In this document: positions 8,374 to 16,541 of the stretch, one piece after another | How the letters are laid out: each line of letters starts with the position of its first letter | How positions within the stretch are numbered: the stretch's first letter is position 1 | NCBI RefSeq assembly: GCF_047345145.1 | Contig: NZ_JBLFER010000005.1 | Coordinates: 62,001-126,000, forward strand | DNA from: Maribacter_C sp047345145 | GTDB lineage: Bacteria > Bacteroidota > Bacteroidia > Flavobacteriales > Flavobacteriaceae | Length of the DNA stretch: 64,000 nucleotides | Direction: 5' to 3' | The notes under the pieces: generated by a model | Databases searched by the model: none | Seen by the model: the letters and a program-made list of their open reading frames with translations, nothing else | What the model was told of the DNA's origin: nothing | Made by a program: the position numbers and the translations under genes

Positions 8374-10734
8374 ATGTTTAAAAACTATCTAAAAATAGCT
8401 TGGAGAAATTTACTCAGGAACAAGAGTTTTTCTTTGTTGAATATTGTGGGCCTTTCAATTGGTCTGGCGGTAACAGCTCTGATATTAATATGGATTAATT
8501 TCGAAATGGGAGTTGATCAATTCCATGAAAAAAAAGATCGAATTTATGAAGTCTATAATCAAGCTCCGGTAGATGGTGAAATATGGACTTGGAATTCCAC
8601 TCCAAAAATCATGGCACCTACAATAATAAACGACTATCCAGACGTGGAAAGTGTTTCTAGATACTTCTATGATACAGAATTCTTGTTTTCAAAAGATGAT
8701 AAAAGAATAAAATCTATAGGTACTGTTGTTGATCCTGATTTCTTGAACATATTTAGTTTCCCTCTATTGGAAGGAAATATCGAAACAGTTTTAGAAGATG
8801 TCAATTCCGTCGTTATTACCGAATCATTCGCAAAAAAATTGTTTGGAAGCGAACCGGCGGTGGGTAAAATAGTAAAAGTAGATAATGTCGATAGTTTCAA
8901 GGTAACTGGGATATTGAAAGACCATCCTGATAATACGGGTTTCAATTTTGAATTTTTAATGCCTTGGGCCTATATTCATCAAAAAGGTTGGACTGATGAA
9001 CATTGGGGAAATAATTCGATTGCCACATATGTATTATTAAAGGAGGGGGTCAACTATGATGCCTTTTCGGAAAAAATTAAAACACTACGCAAAAGGCATG
9101 ACAAAGAATCTCCTGATATGGTAACCTTTTTATATCCTTGGTCAAGGTATTGGTTGTATTCAGAGTTTGAAAATGGTAAGGAAATCGGTGGTAGAATTGA
9201 TATCATTCGAATGTTCGGTATTATTGCTGCCATTATTTTAATTATTGCCTGTATCAATTTCATGAATTTAAGTACTGCCCGTAGCGAAAAACGTGCGAAA
9301 GAGGTGGGAATTCGAAAAGTCGTAGGAGCGAGAAAAGGGGCGCTTATTGGTCAGTTTTTAGGAGAGTCTATATTAATTTCAATACTAGCAGCAGTGCTTG
9401 CGTTAGTAATTGTGCTAATTACTTTGCCGTCTTTCGGTGAATTGGTAGAGAGGCCATTGTCATTAGATATGACGAATTTATGGTTTTGGTTATCTGCATG
9501 TGGTGTCATACTTTTTACGGGAATATTGGCAGGAAGTTATCCAGCCTTATACCTTTCTGGGTTCAAACCTTCTGCAGTTTTAAAAGGGACCTTTAAAAAA
9601 ATGAGTTCTCCAATTACACCGAGAAAAGTCTTGGTGGTACTTCAATTTTCTGCTGCGATTATTCTTATTACTGCTAGTATAATTGTAACACAGCAATTGA
9701 AAAAGGTTCAAGATAGACAATCGGGTTACGCCAAGAACAATTTAGTCTATTCTACGATAGAAGGAGATATTGAAAAGAACTACACCTTGATTAAAACCGA
9801 ACTTTTATCTGATGGAATAGCTGAATCGGTCACTAAAACTAATTCTCCAATAACAGAAACTCAGAGTAATACTTGGGGATTTGAATGGAAAGGCAAAAGT
9901 GAAGATAATAAGACATTAGTTCATCGATTTATCGCGGATGACGCTGTTGTAAAAACTATGGGTATTGAACTTATTGAAGGGCGCGATTTTGACTTAACTA
10001 AATATCCAACAGATTCAACTGCTGCCATTATCAACGAATCATCAGTAAAGCTCATGAATTTTGATGAGCCTATTGGGCAAATCATAAAAGACAATGGAAT
10101 AGAATGGCATATTGTAGGCGTAGTAAAAGATTTTGTTATGAATTCTCCTTTTCAGAAAGTAGAACCCATGGTAATAGAAGGGGCAAAAGCTTGGTTTAGC
10201 GTAGTTCATATTAAGTTTAATCAAGATGTCAGCACTACAGAAAGCTTGGCTAAAACCGAAGCTGTTTTTCGAAAATATAATCCTGAGTATCCTTTCAATT
10301 ATCAGTTTGTAGATCAAGAATATGCCAAAAAATTTGATAGTGAAAAGCAAACAGGACAATTGGTAAGCCTCTTTACACTGCTCGCAATTTTCATTTCTTG
10401 CCTAGGCTTATTCGGTCTGGCAAGCTACATGGCAGAAAATCGAATCAAAGAAATCGGAATAAGAAAAGTATTGGGGGCTTCAGTGCAAAGCATAACAACT
10501 TTATTATCGAAAGATTTTCTAAAGTTGGTTTTGATATCTATAATTTTGGCGGTGCCCGTTTCATGGTATTTTATGAGCAAATGGTTAGAAGATTTTGCAT
10601 ACCGAATTACCATTTCTTGGTGGACTTTCGCCCTAGCGGGAATTTTGGCTTTGGTCATTGCACTTTTAACTGTAAGTTATCAAGCGATTAAAGCGGCTAT
10701 TGTAAACCCAGTTAAAAGTTTACGAACAGAATAA
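8374..10734 (+). CDS. FtsX/MacB-type ABC transporter permease
   Basis: This 786-aa permease is the last of the array. It has TM1 at about 20-43, EVGIRKVVGA at about 309 in the first FtsX unit, EIGIRKVLGA at about 692 in the second, and NPVKSLRTE at the end. The ATPase gene follows after 10 bp, so these two are almost certainly co-transcribed and form the most likely permease/ATPase pair. It is clearly paralogous to the four preceding genes. Cargo unknown. Confidence 0.93.
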   Translation: MFKNYLKIAWRNLLRNKSFSLLNIVGLSIGLAVTALILIWINFEMGVDQFHEKKDRIYEVYNQAPVDGEIWTWNSTPKIMAPTIINDYPDVESVSRYFYDTEFLFSKDDKRIKSIGTVVDPDFLNIFSFPLLEGNIETVLEDVNSVVITESFAKKLFGSEPAVGKIVKVDNVDSFKVTGILKDHPDNTGFNFEFLMPWAYIHQKGWTDEHWGNNSIATYVLLKEGVNYDAFSEKIKTLRKRHDKESPDMVTFLYPWSRYWLYSEFENGKEIGGRIDIIRMFGIIAAIILIIACINFMNLSTARSEKRAKEVGIRKVVGARKGALIGQFLGESILISILAAVLALVIVLITLPSFGELVERPLSLDMTNLWFWLSACGVILFTGILAGSYPALYLSGFKPSAVLKGTFKKMSSPITPRKVLVVLQFSAAIILITASIIVTQQLKKVQDRQSGYAKNNLVYSTIEGDIEKNYTLIKTELLSDGIAESVTKTNSPITETQSNTWGFEWKGKSEDNKTLVHRFIADDAVVKTMGIELIEGRDFDLTKYPTDSTAAIINESSVKLMNFDEPIGQIIKDNGIEWHIVGVVKDFVMNSPFQKVEPMVIEGAKAWFSVVHIKFNQDVSTTESLAKTEAVFRKYNPEYPFNYQFVDQEYAKKFDSEKQTGQLVSLFTLLAIFISCLGLFGLASYMAENRIKEIGIRKVLGASVQSITTLLSKDFLKLVLISIILAVPVSWYFMSKWLEDFAYRITISWWTFALAGILALVIALLTVSYQAIKAAIVNPVKSLRTE

Positions 10735-10744
10735 ATAAAAAACG

Positions 10745-11407
10745 ATGCTACTACAACTAAACAATATTTTCAAATGGGTCAATTCTGGCGGCCAACGAAT
10801 CTTTCTATTAAAAGACATCAATCTTGAGGTCGAAGAGGGTGAGTTTATCTCGGTTATGGGACCCTCAGGTTCCGGAAAATCTACCTTGTTAAATGTCATT
10901 GGTATGCTCGATAATTTTGACGAAGGGGAATACAACTTTTTGCATGAGTCCGTGCATACCTTAAAAGAAAAACATCGAGCGAATTTGTATAAAGAGTATA
11001 TCGGATTTGTTTTTCAATCCTATCATTTATTGGATGATTTGACTGTGAAGGAGAATTTGGAAATGCCGTTACTGTACAAAAAGTTCAAAGGCTCAGAACG
11101 AAAAGCCATGGTAGCCGATATGTTAGACCGATTTAATATTGTGGGCAAGAAAGATCTTTTCCCTTCGCAGCTAAGTGGTGGTCAACAGCAATTGGTGGGT
11201 GTAGCTCGTGCCTTAATTGCTAACCCTAAACTTATACTGGCGGATGAACCAACGGGTAACCTGAATTCACAGCAAAGCGAAGAAATTATGGGACTTTTCA
11301 AAACCCTGAATGAAGAAGGTGTAACTATCATTCAAGTTACCCATTCTGAACAAAACGCAGCATATGGCTCTCGTATTATTAATCTGCTCGATGGAAGACA
11401 AATATAG
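10745..11407 (+). CDS. ABC transporter ATP-binding protein (LolD/MacB-type) for the FtsX permeases
   Basis: This is a 220-aa stand-alone nucleotide-binding domain. It has Walker A GPSGSGKST (39-47), Q-loop Gln91, signature LSGGQ (143-147), Walker B LILADE (163-168) and the switch His200. Length and motifs fit the MacB/LolD/FtsE group that energises FtsX-type permeases. The signature helix reads LSGGQQQLVGVARAL, where LSGGQQQRVAIARAL is usual in this group; replacement of the Arg after the signature is a mild oddity. It is the only ATPase in the array and may serve several of the five permeases. No terminator is evident before the microsatellite downstream. Confidence 0.93.
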   Translation: MLLQLNNIFKWVNSGGQRIFLLKDINLEVEEGEFISVMGPSGSGKSTLLNVIGMLDNFDEGEYNFLHESVHTLKEKHRANLYKEYIGFVFQSYHLLDDLTVKENLEMPLLYKKFKGSERKAMVADMLDRFNIVGKKDLFPSQLSGGQQQLVGVARALIANPKLILADEPTGNLNSQQSEEIMGLFKTLNEEGVTIIQVTHSEQNAAYGSRIINLLDGRQI

Positions 11408-11462
11408 TTTGTAAAATATTCATTTGGTTATTTGGGGATTTGTTAAAATTCTTATTATTTCC

Positions 11463-11549
11463 AATAATCCAATAATCCAATAATCCAATAATCCAATAAT
11501 CCAATAATCCAATAATCCAATAATCCAATAATCCAATAATCCAATAATC
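11463..11549. repeat. 8-bp microsatellite (AATAATCC) x about 10.9
   Basis: Ten perfect consecutive copies of AATAATCC run from 11463 to 11542, followed by seven bases of an eleventh. It lies between the ABC ATPase stop and the mrp promoter. Because 8 is not a multiple of 3, three units make a 24-base period; the minus strand therefore reads as a spurious repetitive peptide (WIIGLLDY) that should not be annotated as a protein. Copy number is likely to vary by slippage. Confidence 0.95.
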
Positions 11550-11610
11550 TATCCCTATCGCATCATTCCACATTTCAATCCAAACCCTTTAGCCTTTCAG
11601 GGCTATACTG

Positions 11611-11618
11611 TATCTTTG
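11611..11618 (+). promoter_or_regulatory. Bacteroidota-type -7 promoter box (TATCTTTG) for mrp
   Basis: TATCTTTG matches the Bacteroidota consensus TAnnTTTG exactly. A T-rich -33 region (TTT at 11588-11590) lies 20 nt upstream. The predicted start of transcription, about 11624, gives a short leader to the ATG at 11641. Position and exact match support it; there is no experimental evidence. Confidence 0.5.
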
Positions 11619-11640
11619 TTGTTTAGAATGAATATACATA

Positions 11641-12780
11641 ATGAAGATTGATAAAAAAGATGTCTTAAAGGCGTTAGAACACATTACAGTTCCTGGTGAA
11701 GGCCAAAATATGGTCGAGAGCGGAGCGGTAAAAAACATACAGATTTTTGGTGATGAGGTTGAGGTTGATATTACCATAAGCAATCCTAGTTTACAAGCTC
11801 GTAAAAAAACAGAGGTAGAAATCCTGAAAATTATTCACAAGGAGGTTTACGAAAAAGCAAAAATCAAAGTGAATATAAAGGTTGAAGCTGCCGCAGCAAA
11901 ACCAAAAACCAATGAAATCAAGGGGAAACCCATTCCCGGAATTCAAAACATCATAGCCGTTGCTTCCGGAAAAGGGGGCGTTGGAAAATCTACCGTTACG
12001 GCAAATTTAGCAGTGACTTTAGCTAAAATGGGCTTTAAAGTTGGTTTGTTAGATGCAGATATTTATGGGCCATCTATGCCTATTATGTTTGATGTCGCTC
12101 AAGAAAAACCTTTGGCAGTAAACGTCAATGGGAAATCGAAAATGAAACCTGTCGAGAGTTATGGTGTAAAAATGCTTTCTATCGGATTCTTTACACAACC
12201 AAGTCAGGCAGTAATCTGGAGAGGTCCTATGGCCTCCAAAGCACTGAATCAAATGATTTTTGATGCCCATTGGGGAGAATTAGATTTCATGTTGCTAGAC
12301 TTACCTCCAGGTACTGGAGATATTCATTTGAGTATTATGCAAGCGATGCCAGTTACGGGCGCGGTAATTGTTAGCACACCTCAAGAAGTGGCTTTGGCAG
12401 ATGCCAAAAAAGGAGTGGCAATGTTTCAACAAGATTCCATCAATGTGCCTGTTTTGGGTATTGTTGAGAATATGGCGTATTTTACACCAGAGGAACTTCC
12501 TGAAAACAAGTATTTTATCTTTGGAAAAGAAGGCGCTAAGCATCTTGCTGAAGATTTAAAAGTTCCCTTTTTAGGAGAGATTCCGTTGGTGCAAAGCATT
12601 CGAGAAGCGGGTGATGTAGGTAGACCTGCAGCATTACAAACAGCAACTCCGATTGAAGCGGCTTTTGAAGAGTTAACCAAAAATGTGGTACAAGAAGTCG
12701 TTTCAAGAAATAAAAATATACCACCTACGGAGGCAATTAAAATAACAACAATGGCTGGTTGCTCCGCTGTTAAAAAATAG
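11641..12780 (+). CDS. mrp: Mrp/NBP35-family Fe-S cluster carrier ATPase (ApbC-like)
   Basis: This 379-aa protein has an N-terminal MIP18/DUF59 domain (about 1-85) and a C-terminal ParA/NBP35-type P-loop ATPase with the deviant Walker A SGKGGVGKS (109-117). It also carries DADIYGPSMP, RGPMASKAL and LDLPPGTGD. The family binds and transfers Fe-S clusters to apo-proteins in the cytosol using ATP. The CxxC cluster ligand found after ENMSYF in many Mrp proteins is absent here: the segment reads ENMAYFTPEELPENKY, which I recall as common in Bacteroidota. A lone Cys lies near the C-terminus (AGCSAVKK). A NifU-type scaffold follows after 5 bp, supporting the Fe-S role. Confidence 0.92.
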   Translation: MKIDKKDVLKALEHITVPGEGQNMVESGAVKNIQIFGDEVEVDITISNPSLQARKKTEVEILKIIHKEVYEKAKIKVNIKVEAAAAKPKTNEIKGKPIPGIQNIIAVASGKGGVGKSTVTANLAVTLAKMGFKVGLLDADIYGPSMPIMFDVAQEKPLAVNVNGKSKMKPVESYGVKMLSIGFFTQPSQAVIWRGPMASKALNQMIFDAHWGELDFMLLDLPPGTGDIHLSIMQAMPVTGAVIVSTPQEVALADAKKGVAMFQQDSINVPVLGIVENMAYFTPEELPENKYFIFGKEGAKHLAEDLKVPFLGEIPLVQSIREAGDVGRPAALQTATPIEAAFEELTKNVVQEVVSRNKNIPPTEAIKITTMAGCSAVKK

Positions 12781-12785
12781 GAATT

Positions 12786-13034
12786 ATGATGACAATGACA
12801 TCCGAAGAACTTAAAATGAATGTAGAAAAGGCCTTAGAGGAAATTCGACCTTTTTTACAAAGTGATGGTGGTGATATCACATTGGTATCAATTGACAATG
12901 AAAATTCGGTAAAAGTCCGTTTAGAAGGTGCCTGTGTGGGTTGTTCTGTCAATCAAATGACCTTGAAAAGCGGCGTTGAAATGACCATTAAGAAATACGC
13001 TCCTCAAATTGAAGAAGTCATCAATCTCTCATAA
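12786..13034 (+). CDS. NifU C-terminal domain Fe-S scaffold/carrier protein
   Basis: At 82 aa the protein consists only of the NifU C-terminal (Nfu) domain. The cluster ligands are Cys50 and Cys53 in GACVGCSVNQMTLK; the N-terminal helix QSDGGDI is also typical. Nfu proteins hold a [4Fe-4S] cluster between two monomers and deliver it to client proteins. It sits 5 bp after mrp, so both are probably translated from one message. ATG at 12786 gives MMTMTSEELK; the second and fourth codons are alternative starts with no functional consequence. Confidence 0.92.
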   Translation: MMTMTSEELKMNVEKALEEIRPFLQSDGGDITLVSIDNENSVKVRLEGACVGCSVNQMTLKSGVEMTIKKYAPQIEEVINLS

Positions 13035-13075
13035 TTTTCCTGATAAATCTCATCTTTTTTTATGCTACAGGAAAG

Positions 13076-13083
13076 TAGTTTTG
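13076..13083 (+). promoter_or_regulatory. Bacteroidota-type -7 promoter box (TAGTTTTG)
   Basis: TAGTTTTG fits TAnnTTTG exactly and lies 25 bp before the reductase ATG, with a T-tract (13054-13061) at the -33 distance. It suggests that the reductase and ferredoxin can be transcribed separately from mrp-nifU. Confidence 0.45.
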
Positions 13084-13108
13084 TAGCTATTACCAATTTG
13101 ATTTTTAA

Positions 13109-14167
13109 ATGATAAAAACAGATATATTGATTATTGGTGCAGGGCCCACGGGTCTTTTTGCTGTTTTTGAGGCAGGCTTACTCAAGTTGAAGTGTCATTT
13201 GATTGATGCCTTACCACAAGCAGGCGGACAATGTTCTGAAATTTATCCAAAGAAACCCATTTATGATATTCCAGGCTTCCCGGAAGTTCTGGCGGGAGAA
13301 TTGGTTGATAATTTAATGGATCAGATAAAACCCTTTCAACCAGGCTTTACTTTGGGCGAACGGGCCGAAACTATTAAAAAATTAGAAGATGATTCTTTTG
13401 TGGTGACTACAAATAAAGGAACAAAACATAATGCGCCGATAGTAGCCATCGCAGGTGGATTGGGAAGCTTTGAACCTCGAAAGCCCTTGCTTGAAAACTT
13501 GTCTAAGTTTGAAGACAAAGGTATTGCTTACATCATTAAGGATCCTGAAGTTTACAGAAATAAGAAAGTTGTAATTGCCGGAGGAGGCGATTCTGCTTTA
13601 GACTGGAGCATTTTTCTAGCAGATGTTGCATCCGAGGTGACTTTGGTGCATAGAAGAAATGAATTTCGAGGCGCTTTAGATTCCGTAGAAAAAGTTCAGC
13701 ATTTAAAGGATGCCGGAAAAATCAAACTAATTACTCCGGCTGAGATAGTTGGTTTAAATGGAGAAGACGAACTAGAATCTGTAGTGATTCGAAAAACAGG
13801 CGATGATAGTGATATTATTCTAGAGGTAGATAATTTCATTCCTCTCTTTGGTTTATCACCCAAGTTGGGACCCATTGGAGATTGGGGACTTGAAATCGAA
13901 AAGAATGCCATAAAAGTTGATAATACTTTAGATTATCAAACCAACATTCCTGGTATTTATGCTATAGGAGATGTAAATACTTATCCAGGGAAATTAAAAT
14001 TGATTCTTTGTGGATTTCATGAAGCAACATTAATGTGTCAAAGCGCTTATCAAAGAATTTTTCCCGATAAGAAATATGTAATGAAGTATACGACCGTAGG
14101 AGGAGTTACAGGTTTCGACGGAAGTAAAAAAGAAGCGCCGAAGGCAGTCGTTAAAGCAATTGAATAG
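13109..14167 (+). CDS. Ferredoxin--NADP(+) reductase, TrxR-like type
   Basis: This 352-aa flavoprotein has an FAD-binding GAGPTG (10-15) and a second dinucleotide motif AGGGDSALDW starting near 157. The FAD-contacting segment IPGFPEV and the C-terminal GDVNTYPG are typical of the FNR type found in Bacillus YumC and Chlorobium. It lacks the redox CxxC between the two nucleotide domains, which excludes thioredoxin reductase. It would move electrons between NADPH and ferredoxin. The next gene, overlapping by one base, is a ferredoxin, which makes the partner obvious. Confidence 0.9.
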   Translation: MIKTDILIIGAGPTGLFAVFEAGLLKLKCHLIDALPQAGGQCSEIYPKKPIYDIPGFPEVLAGELVDNLMDQIKPFQPGFTLGERAETIKKLEDDSFVVTTNKGTKHNAPIVAIAGGLGSFEPRKPLLENLSKFEDKGIAYIIKDPEVYRNKKVVIAGGGDSALDWSIFLADVASEVTLVHRRNEFRGALDSVEKVQHLKDAGKIKLITPAEIVGLNGEDELESVVIRKTGDDSDIILEVDNFIPLFGLSPKLGPIGDWGLEIEKNAIKVDNTLDYQTNIPGIYAIGDVNTYPGKLKLILCGFHEATLMCQSAYQRIFPDKKYVMKYTTVGGVTGFDGSKKEAPKAVVKAIE

Positions 14168-14499
14168 TGACAGATATTAGGATTAAAATCACTGACAGAG
14201 AAGGTGTTACCCACGAAGTAGACGCCCCCACTGATATGAATATGAATCTTATGGAAGTGGTTCGTTCTTACGAACTTGCTCCCGAGGGAACAATCGGAAT
14301 TTGTGGTGGAATGGCTATGTGCGCTTCTTGTCAATGCTACGTGAAATCAGGGCATGAACTTCCTGAAAAATCAGATGATGAAGATGCGATGTTAGCTGAA
14401 GCTTTTAACGTAGAAGACAATTCTCGTTTGGGTTGTCAACTCCATATTACCGAAGACATGGATGGCTTAGAGGTTGAATTAGCACCAGAGGAGGTTTAA
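14167..14499 (+). CDS. Adrenodoxin-type [2Fe-2S] ferredoxin
   Basis: This 110-aa protein has the cluster ligands Cys46, Cys52, Cys55 and Cys90, spaced C-x5-C-x2-C-x34-C, as in adrenodoxin/ISC-type ferredoxins rather than plant-type ones. The start is GTG at 14167, whose first base is the last base of the preceding TAG stop; translation is therefore coupled to the reductase. It probably accepts electrons from that reductase and may supply Fe-S assembly or a P450/oxygenase not seen here. No other in-frame start precedes the conserved IRIKITDREG strand. Confidence 0.9.
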   Translation: MTDIRIKITDREGVTHEVDAPTDMNMNLMEVVRSYELAPEGTIGICGGMAMCASCQCYVKSGHELPEKSDDEDAMLAEAFNVEDNSRLGCQLHITEDMDGLEVELAPEEV

Positions 14500-14504
14500 T
14501 TATA

Positions 14505-14612
14505 CCGTCTTTGCGAGGAATCGAGATGAAATCGAGATTGACGAAGCAATCTGTTTATTTCGTGTTCCAAAAGTTTAGATTACTTCGTCGCGAAAAAGCT
14601 CCTAGCAATGAC
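14505..14612. repeat. REP-like imperfect inverted repeat
   Basis: The core arms GACGAAGCAATCT and AGATTACTTCGTC pair with one mismatch. Outer flanks (GTCTTTGCGAGG and CTAGCAATGAC) pair partly. It lies between the convergent ferredoxin and exporter genes and fills most of a 160-bp gap that shows no other feature. From memory, this TGCGAGG...GAAGCAATC element is widely dispersed in Bacteroidota. It could also stop transcription from both sides. Confidence 0.6.
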
Positions 14613-14659
14613 AACCAACTTTTTTATTTCGTACTTCGTATTTCAAACCTCGCACTTTA

Positions 14660-16396
14660 CTAAATCCGGGCCTGATACGTAAACAGATTATAGTACCTAC
14701 CTTCTTTTGCAATCAGTTCATCATGAGTCCCTTGCTCCGCAATTCTTCCATTTTCAATGACCAAAATCTGATTGGCCTTACGAATCGTACTTAATCGGTG
14801 AGCTATCACAAATGTCGTTCTACCTTCAGTTAGTGTCGCTAAACTCTTTTGAATCAAAGCTTCACTCTCGGTATCTAAATTTGATGTAGCTTCATCTAAA
14901 ATCAAAATTTTTGGATTTGCTAAAACAGCTCTAGCAATCGCAATCCGTTGTCGTTGTCCGCCTGATAATTTTACACCGCGTTCTCCTATCAATGTTTCTA
15001 GTCCATCTTCGAAACGGTCCGTGAACTCATTTACATAGGCTGCTTTTACTGCAGCGTCTAATTCTTCTTCAGTGGCATCAGGTCTAGGGAAAAGTATATT
15101 TTGGCGAATGGTTCCTTCAAACAAAAATTCATCTTGTAAAACCACTCCCAGGTTTTTTCTAAAGCTATTCAGGTTTACTTTGGAGACATCGTTTCCGTCA
15201 ATAGAAATCATACCCGATTGGGGATTCAAAAAAGTAGCTGCTAATCCAGCAATGGTAGATTTTCCTGAACCTGAACTTCCCACTAAAGCAATAACATCTC
15301 CAGATTTGGCTTCAAAACTGATATGGTGCAATACCTCTTTATCCTCTTCATAGGCGAAGGAAACATCGTCAAAAACGATATCTCCTTTGATATTTTCTAA
15401 AACGATAGTTCGATTTTCTTCATCTGATTCGGGAGTCATATTCATGAGTTCTTCGGTACGGTCTAAACCAGCCAAGGCTTCGGTCAACTGACTTCCAATA
15501 TTGCTCATTTGTACAATGGGTGCTATCATCAATCCCAGTAAAAAAGTAAAGGTTAAAAACTCTCCAATGGTCAAACTACCATTCATTATTTCATAGCCAC
15601 CAAGGCCCATAACTCCCGTTGTTGCCACTCCTAATAAAAACGTTGAAGAGCTGGTCATAAAAGCTGTTGCAGTCAAACTCTTTTTTACATTTTCAAACAG
15701 CTTAGCAACTCCTATTTCAAAGACCTTATTTTCTTGAGCTTCGGCATTAAATCCTTTGATGACGCGAACACCACCCAATGTTTCCGTAAGTCTACCTGTG
15801 ACCTCTGCGTTAATCTTACCTCTATTTCTGAAAATGGGGCGTATGAATTTGAAGGCTTTTAAAGCAACTACAGCAAAAATAGCTAGTGGGATCAGAGTAA
15901 AAAGGGTCATCTGCCAACTAATCTGTAGCAGTAGAATGAGAGAGACAATCGCTGTAATTGAACCTCCTACTAATTGTACGAGTCCAGTACCGATAAGATT
16001 TCTTACGCCTTCTACGTCACTCATGATGCGTGAAACCAAGGCTCCTGATTTGGCGTTATCAAAAAAACTAATGGGTAGAGAAAGCACTTTTTTCTGCACT
16101 TGTGCTCGCAATTCAGAAATTAAAAACTGTGCTTGAACACTTAATATTTTGGTAAGCAAAAAAGAAGTGATCGCTTGAACCGTAATAGCAAAAATAACAG
16201 CACCAACCAATAGCTTTAAAAAATCAACGTCTTTGTTTGGTATGATATCATCCATCAAATACTTGAGAGATAGTGGTGCTACAAAACTTGCTGCTTTACT
16301 AATCACTATTAAGAGCAACCCAATAAAAACCAGATTTCGTCTTGGCCAGATAATGGTTTTAAATGCGGTAAGGATACTGACTTTTTTTTCAGCCAT
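14660..16396 (-). CDS. ABC exporter, fused permease/ATPase half-transporter (MsbA-like)
   Basis: This is a 578-aa half-transporter. Six membrane helices occupy about 20-310 (with GLTETL-like coupling sequence near 200-215), followed by an ATPase domain with Walker A VGSSGSGKST (372-381), signature LSGGQ (477-481), Walker B ILILDE (497-502) and switch His in IAHRLST. It should act as a homodimer exporting a lipid, peptide or drug from the cytoplasmic side. The family includes MsbA and multidrug exporters; I see nothing that decides the substrate. It stands alone, convergent with the ferredoxin gene and divergent from the acylase gene. Confidence 0.9.
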   Translation of the reverse strand: MAEKKVSILTAFKTIIWPRRNLVFIGLLLIVISKAASFVAPLSLKYLMDDIIPNKDVDFLKLLVGAVIFAITVQAITSFLLTKILSVQAQFLISELRAQVQKKVLSLPISFFDNAKSGALVSRIMSDVEGVRNLIGTGLVQLVGGSITAIVSLILLLQISWQMTLFTLIPLAIFAVVALKAFKFIRPIFRNRGKINAEVTGRLTETLGGVRVIKGFNAEAQENKVFEIGVAKLFENVKKSLTATAFMTSSSTFLLGVATTGVMGLGGYEIMNGSLTIGEFLTFTFLLGLMIAPIVQMSNIGSQLTEALAGLDRTEELMNMTPESDEENRTIVLENIKGDIVFDDVSFAYEEDKEVLHHISFEAKSGDVIALVGSSGSGKSTIAGLAATFLNPQSGMISIDGNDVSKVNLNSFRKNLGVVLQDEFLFEGTIRQNILFPRPDATEEELDAAVKAAYVNEFTDRFEDGLETLIGERGVKLSGGQRQRIAIARAVLANPKILILDEATSNLDTESEALIQKSLATLTEGRTTFVIAHRLSTIRKANQILVIENGRIAEQGTHDELIAKEGRYYNLFTYQARI

Positions 16397-16541
16397 TGAG
16401 GGTAAAAATTTAGTTGAAGATGCAAGTTAGTTCAAAAAAGTATTTAATCTAACATTGGTTTTAGAGGTATAGGTTTTTTAAGTAAAAAATTAGTATTTCA
16501 ATATCAAGTCCACTAATTTAACGGGCACTAATTACATTCTT

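Noticed and set aside
11463..11549. Possible CRISPR array
   Set aside because: The repeats are 8 bp, directly adjacent without spacers, and no cas genes are present.
11379..11573. A minus-strand ORF encoding a repetitive WIIGLLDY peptide
   Set aside because: It is only the translation of the 8-bp microsatellite; no start signal or homologue beyond the repeat is expected.
13109..14167. Thioredoxin reductase
   Set aside because: The redox CxxC between the nucleotide-binding domains is absent and a ferredoxin gene overlaps its end.
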